From: Protonemura montana
Lineage: Eukaryota > Arthropoda > Insecta > Plecoptera > Nemouridae
Length of the DNA stretch: 64,000 nt
Reading direction: 5' to 3'
Assembly: GCA_947568835.1 (NCBI GenBank)
Contig: OX387603.1
Span: forward strand, 5,120,701 to 5,184,700
The first letter of the stretch is position 1, and every line of letters starts with the position of its first letter. The position numbers and the translations under genes were made by a program. This document shows, one piece after another, positions 58,701 to 64,000 of this stretch. A model generated the notes under the pieces. It ran no database searches. It had not been told where the DNA came from and saw only the letters and a list, made by a program, of their open reading frames with translations.

Positions 58701-60904
58701 AAGATCATTAGAATAAAAAACTGACAACACTAGTCAAAAAAAACAAGTGAACATTAAGTGAGTGTTTTTTCGAGTAGTGAAACCCACATGTATGTGGGTT
58801 TCTGATAGGACAAAGGTTTTTTTTGGTACCAAACGCTAACAATAACTTAAAACATCTTGAGCTCGTCTATAGACTACGCTTTTATAACTATTGACAACGA
58901 TTACATCTATCAACAGCTTTCAACAATTTGCCAAACGACGCCCCCCAAGAAAAACCTCTTACCAGACAACAACAAAAAATCACAGCCTGCGTTTCCCACC
59001 TCGTCAAAGTTACCAAACCATTCGCAATCGCAAGACGAAACGAACTAGAGGCGGCAGTGAGTTGTTCACGGCATCGTTTGAGTCACGCGATCCTGACACT
59101 CACCGCCCTCTAAGAGCTTATCTTGCCAGCTGCGACACCGCCCTCTATATCGCGGTGTCAACGCGGCGGTGATCAACTTGTCCCGCTGCGCGTCGAGGTG
59201 GCGCTGACCTGTCACACACACATACACACACTTTCTGGAGGGGGGACGACCCACCCATCCCCCCCCCCCCCATAGGGTAGTGATCTTTTCACGGCTCACT
59301 TGACAAGCGCGTGCGCTTGGTCGTAGAGAAGGCGGTGGGTGAAATAGGTGGCACGGATGTTTTCTCTTTGTAGCTTGCAGTACGGAAGTGGTAGTGGGAT
59401 GGGTAATGTTAAGGTAATGGTTGAACCAGCCGAAAACTGGATTGAGAATACTGTCATACCTTGTTAAGTTTTATATTTGCTCTTTCCCGTGAGACAAATA
59501 TTGTGGAAATATCGTATGACATTCGTAACCGTACAGTTGGCAATATTCACTGTACTTTATAAATTCAAAAAAAATTTTCCGAGCTTTTAAATAACCGGTA
59601 GACAAGAGTAAATGACGTTGCGTTCTTGGCTTAATTTTCAATCGAATAAATCCGAACCTGAACGATATTCCACATTAGGTGATCTGAACCTTCTGCTCCG
59701 TGGTGATTAGGTAGCTGCGACCAACAGCTTTTACAAGTCCTGAAGATGACAGTCGCGTTAATTAACAGGACCGTTAAGTTTCCTTAACAGCTTGCGATGT
59801 TGATGATGTTGTTGTTGTATTTAGTGGTTTTTGTCGTTTTATATCAACTTTTTTATCGAGCCGGTAAGAACAAACATTCCGTGTAAGACAAAAGACGTTA
59901 GAAAAATTATCCGCCAAATCATTTGCCTTCCTTTGCTTCACACTCTTTTACAAAAACCACTTCTTTAGCCATCTTACTTTCCTTTTTCATCTCTTTCATT
60001 CCATTTTTCTTCCCTTTCCTCCATATTTGCCTGTGTTTTTTCCATCTATCTTCCTCGTGGTCTTCCTCTTCTCCTGCTCTTATATTATTTACATTTAAAA
60101 TCTTTCTTGGCAATCTTTATTCGCCCATTTATAATAATATTAATAATAATAATATCAGCTTATTAAAGCTTATTTAAATCCGCAATATTTACTAATATTT
60201 AGTTCTCTGCAAAAGTTGTAAAGTCTGCCCGTTTGCTCAGCAGAACGTTTTACACAAGGCCATCGACGTGGAACGGTTGTCATGACAACTTGTCAATAAG
60301 AGCGTGTGACATCTCGTCGTCATGGCAACCGTGAAGTATCGGGAGAATGTCAATGAATATCGCGCCGGGATAAGTAGAAATATTGTCAAGTTATTTATGC
60401 CGATGCCTGTCAGATATGTGACAGCGATCTTCAGATATTGTCTGCCATGTTCTGTTGCTAAAGGGGGCCGTTGCTCTTGCACGCGCGCCAGCCTTGCTGC
60501 TGTTTTTTTTTTTATAACGACTATGGCACTACGCTGGCAACACTGTTTAGGATTGATGTTCTTCTTGGAGGGAAAGTGAAGAATTTGGCAACCCTGGGAA
60601 GATGTTCATAATTTTGTTATCGTTCAAAGTACACGTTTGGTCAGCAAGATTTGAAAAACTCAGATTTGTAAAGTGTTTTGTTTAAATAGCTGTGGATTTT
60701 CAATAAATTAACAACTATTTAACATTTTTGTCCAAAGACCTCGTGAGCCGCGTGAAATCGATGAAAAATGGCAAACTGTTGATTATTTTTTTAGATTATT
60801 GCGTCAATTTGATTGGTTATCGAATGTAGGAGTTATCGACTCTTATTGGCTAAGTCAAGGTCACCAATGCAATTTCGCCATTTCCGACTCATTTTAACCA
60901 CAAG
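55741..60904. other. Non-coding stretch
   Basis: No gene recognised. A 24-bp near-perfect palindrome (GAAACCCACATG/TATGTGGGTTTC) lies at 58779-58802. A dispersed repeat (CCGTTTGCTCAGCAGAACG) lies at about 60228. An (AAT)n-like tract lies at 60133-60155. Frames such as 59923-60177 are low-complexity. Confidence 0.4.
59259..59271. repeat. Poly-C tract
   Basis: Run of C flanked by ACCCATC and CATAGGG. Confidence 0.8.
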
Positions 60905-61105
60905 GGGCTGAAAAGATAAACTGAAATGATGGTTTTTAGACTCATGTCGACTCGATTTATCCTTAGCACAAGTTTTAAGAAAAACTATTTGAAATCGGTT
61001 TTGAATGCTAAGTAAAGGGCTACTAAATTTCCCTTTCTTTCTAGGAAATTTATTAGCCCTTTACTTAGCATTCAAAACCGATTTCAAATAGTTTTTCTTA
61101 AAAAC
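60905..61105. mobile_element. Near-perfect palindromic MITE-like element
   Basis: Arms of about 61 bp (60972-61032 and 61044-61105) differ at about one base plus one indel and enclose an 11-nt spacer, CTTTCTTTCTA. The arms carry TTTTGAATGCTAAGTAAAGG and its inverse. The left outer part (TTTTTAGACTCATGTCGACT) matches the inverse of the right end of the 19.1-kb element. Confidence 0.7.
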
Positions 61106-64000
61106 TGAAAGTCTCTTGAACTGTACAATTCAGCTGAAGATTGGGCCGGTTTAACCTAGACCTAGACTTGATTATCACCGGCGCCTAATCCTGGGGATCA
61201 AGCTACTTGAGTTGGTAACACTGATACAAACAGATTACACTGAATGTACTCGTCGTGTTCATCTAATCTCGCCCAGCGATGGTTCATTTAAGTTTCAATC
61301 CTGCAGCCACCACCGTCCCCTGGATGCTCGTCTCGAGCAGGTCGCTGTCGATCTCTTCACCTTTCCCACGCCAAGGAGACCTCACTTCGATCGTTCAATG
61401 TGCTGGAAGCCCCTCAACGGCGAATGCACTTTCATAAAAAGAGACGCAAAAGATCGGAAAATGACATCAGCAAAAAAAAAACGATTAGAACGCGACTGGC
61501 AGCGAGATGAGGAACTAACTCTATATTGAATACGACAGCAAACTTCTCGACGGTCATAGAATCGTTACCATCGACTGACTGCCTTCCATTCGTTCATTCT
61601 CTCTTCGTCTCTTTCTCGCTGTGTTATATCTCTCGCCGAGAGTGCGAGAAAAACATTTCATTGCGAGTTAATATCATTTCCCGCTCCCCGCATCGCCCCC
61701 CCTATCCCCGCTCAGTGTTCTCCGAGCGGCTAGTCCGAGCGCTGTTATTGACTCTGACTGGGAAAGTTTGATCTCGTGGCTCTCCATTCACTCTGCCCTC
61801 CCCCTAAGGCGGGATGCGTGGGATTACACGGGGCAGTGATTACTTCAAACACTCTCATCTCAAAATTAGACAACTTTGATTGATTAAGGATTTTTTTTAT
61901 TTTTATTTTCATTAAATTAACCATGTGGGTGTCCGTACATGCAGTAATCAGTAAGTTGCCTGAGCAGATGGGAGTTTCGCTCGCCTCGAATGTGCGTGCA
62001 TTCGCCGTGGGGCTCGTGTGATAGAGTGCTTTTAGAATGACAGCCAATTGTTGTTCCCATTCACATAAATCATGCTAATGCAATTAGCTACGTGAAATGG
62101 GTTTGGTCCTTGACGGCAACAGAAATAAGCGGCGAAAGAGGAATCTTTGTCCTTTCTCCTGATTGAAGATTGGAGTTAAAAGGATTTCGATTTCGTATTG
62201 CGGCTAGGGCGGCTCGGCCTGAGCGTTGGTTGTTTCCGTTGGTGGAGAGGTACGGTCCCTATGGGGGACAATTCTCTAGTTTTATTTTGGAAAGAAACTT
62301 ATGTTTTATTTATAATTTTGAGGGTGAACGATGCTTGCAGCCATATATTTATGTCGATGATAAACAGGCATTCCGTAAAGACCACGGGACCAACCAACTA
62401 TAGACTGACACTTTAGGTAGAGGGGAGCAAAGATTATTCTTATATTCACTCTAATATCTGATACTAAGTAAACTTTGGAACATATTTAACAACTTAGAAT
62501 CAACTTTTTAATCAAAATAATATTGCTAAATGGTTCAGATGGTATAACATGCACCAAACTGACCACTTCTTGGTTCCAACCATCATGTGGCAAGGCAAAA
62601 ACTTGGCTGGACGATACCTCAAATAATAATTTGCAGTCAAGAAATTTGCACAAAATTGACAACATTGCACAGAACAGTGAAACTTCAGTAGATCCTTCCC
62701 TTCACAGTAAAAACCCCCATCTCCCTTGTTCCTTTCATTTGACTTTTCCGATGGACTTCATCTGCCGTATGTAAGCAACCAGTTCGCCATGTTGGTTTTG
62801 ATAACGGTAAGAACCGTCACTTGCCGGCTTACAGTGAAATTTTGAAGCGGTCCATAATATGAATTATAGCGGGCAGGTATGGTATTTGTGATTTCATCTG
62901 GCTATGCATGAGCCATCATGCCCTAAAGCGCCATAACGCCAATGCCATCGATATAATTGTACTTATTACACACGGGATATGCTGGCCAGCGAGCACAGCA
63001 CAAACCCTCCCTTTTCCATCATGCCCTAGCATAGCGTGGATCGCTGCTCCCGCCTATAGATTTTGTCCCTAGAGGGCGATTCTCTAGCTCTGTTCGCTTT
63101 GGAAAATCATTGTTTTACATGGAAAACGAGTGCGACTGAGAGGGGGTTATACAACGGTTATGCAAGTCAATTCCATTTTGTTCTATGGTTCTAGGAAAAT
63201 ATTTCCCAATGCAAATAAGTAGGGTAGCGCAATGTACACAAATGTTGGGCAGAAAATCGGCCGCCAGTATTTTTTTACTCAGCGTTTGGGGTGGTTTGAA
63301 AATAGACCCGGGTGCAAAAACTTGATTTTTTAATGTTGAATAGCTACTCCAGTATGTTGATCTATACTATTTACACTCCAAACCAAACATTGAGACTTGT
63401 AACCGCTAATTTTACGTTTACAAGTGGGCGTACGCATATCTTTACTGTCTCTTCTTGGTAAAGGGTATAAGCAAATACAACATATGAATTAAACGAAAAA
63501 GCGGTTATATAGTATTAGATTGAATGATAACCCGGGCGCTAAAACAAACATTCGCATTGCCGACTGAAAGACCGCTCGCAGCGTACCTCACCTTACCATT
63601 ACAGTCGCTTACTCAAATAGTCGATAAATCCCTCGCTCAGATTATGCCTCTCATATACCCGCGCTAAACCTAACTGATTTAGGCGACGCTCGGATATATA
63701 ATGCCAACTAATCCGTACAGAATTATGCAAAGCATGTCAATTGCAGACGGCATTACCGCAAACTTTGCGTCGGGCTTCCATGGCGTCGTTCGTTGCTCGA
63801 CGTCGTCCATTGATTTGCCTAAGTGCGCCCCCTGGAGATTTGGCGGGCGGCGAGCTCGAGTCGAGTCCCCGGGACGCCGTGACGGCGACACTCCGTTGTT
63901 TCAGTAGCCGATCACTCCAATCAGTTCGACAAAAGCTAGCGTCACTCGGAAGACCTCGAAGCGCGGTGGTTCGCGACGTATCGGTCGCGTTGGCTGCGAT
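61106..64000. other. Non-coding stretch ending in a CpG-rich patch
   Basis: No gene recognised; the 105-codon frame at 61212-61529 shows no domain. From about 63760 to the window edge the DNA is CpG-dense (GGCGGGCGGCGAGCTCGAG, GACGCCGTGACGGCGACA) and could be the promoter or first exon of a gene beyond the edge. Confidence 0.4.

Noticed and set aside
59923..60177. Hydrophobic 84-codon frame as a membrane protein
   Set aside because: It is a pyrimidine-rich tract translated as Phe/Ser/Leu, followed by AAT repeats read as Asn/Ile. It looks like low-complexity DNA.
61212..61529. 105-codon plus-strand frame
   Set aside because: No domain, signal or splice structure recognised; kept out of the gene list.

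Overview
The window looks like a gene-poor, repeat-rich stretch of an animal genome, most likely an arthropod. The best anchor is one exon at 6104-6802 that encodes the N-terminus of a metabotropic GABA-B receptor of the insect R2 type and ends at a clean GT donor. A chelicerate, perhaps a tick, would fit the secreted-protein genes described below, but that is a guess: nothing in the sequence fixes the species. There is no bacterial organisation. Most open reading frames are short chance frames or frames through tandem repeats.

Layout. Positions 978-3733 hold a decayed, internally deleted pogo/Tigger-like DNA transposon with a tRNA-like foldback element inserted in it. A 5S-rRNA-derived SINE follows (3768-4451). 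A CpG-rich leader and the GABA-B-R2 first coding exon lie at about 5691-6802. No later receptor exon was recognised, so everything to the right is either a very long intron or intron plus intergenic DNA. On the minus strand, 21298-26452 carries two tandem paralogous two-exon genes. Each has a signal-peptide exon, a phase-0 intron of about 0.9-1.0 kb and one large exon. Their products are predicted secreted, cysteine-free proteins that share an acidic, tyrosine-rich C-terminus. One gene has gained about 25 Pro/Ser/Gly hexapeptide repeats. The pair has no family I recognise and is the most interesting coding content here.

Repeats dominate the rest. (1) A 70-bp minisatellite forms seven separate arrays on both strands (9.8, 15.9, 29.1-31.7, 34.5, 40.0, 41.7 and 53.4 kb), with single-unit relics at 38.7 and 55.7 kb. 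(2) A SINE family with a 5S-rRNA-like head has four long or near-complete copies, one 3'-truncated copy, one head dimer and several decayed fragments. Some copies carry the head in tandem at about 91 bp. (3) Foldback elements have long inverted arms, in two cases enclosing a 73-nt tRNA-like sequence. (4) A second palindromic family is seen at 19.1 and 60.9 kb. A LINE endonuclease relic lies near 55 kb.

The receptor exon and the secreted pair are on opposite strands and show no evidence of joint function. If the receptor continues beyond the right edge, the pair is nested in its first coding intron. All calls come from reading the sequence by eye; no similarity search was run.
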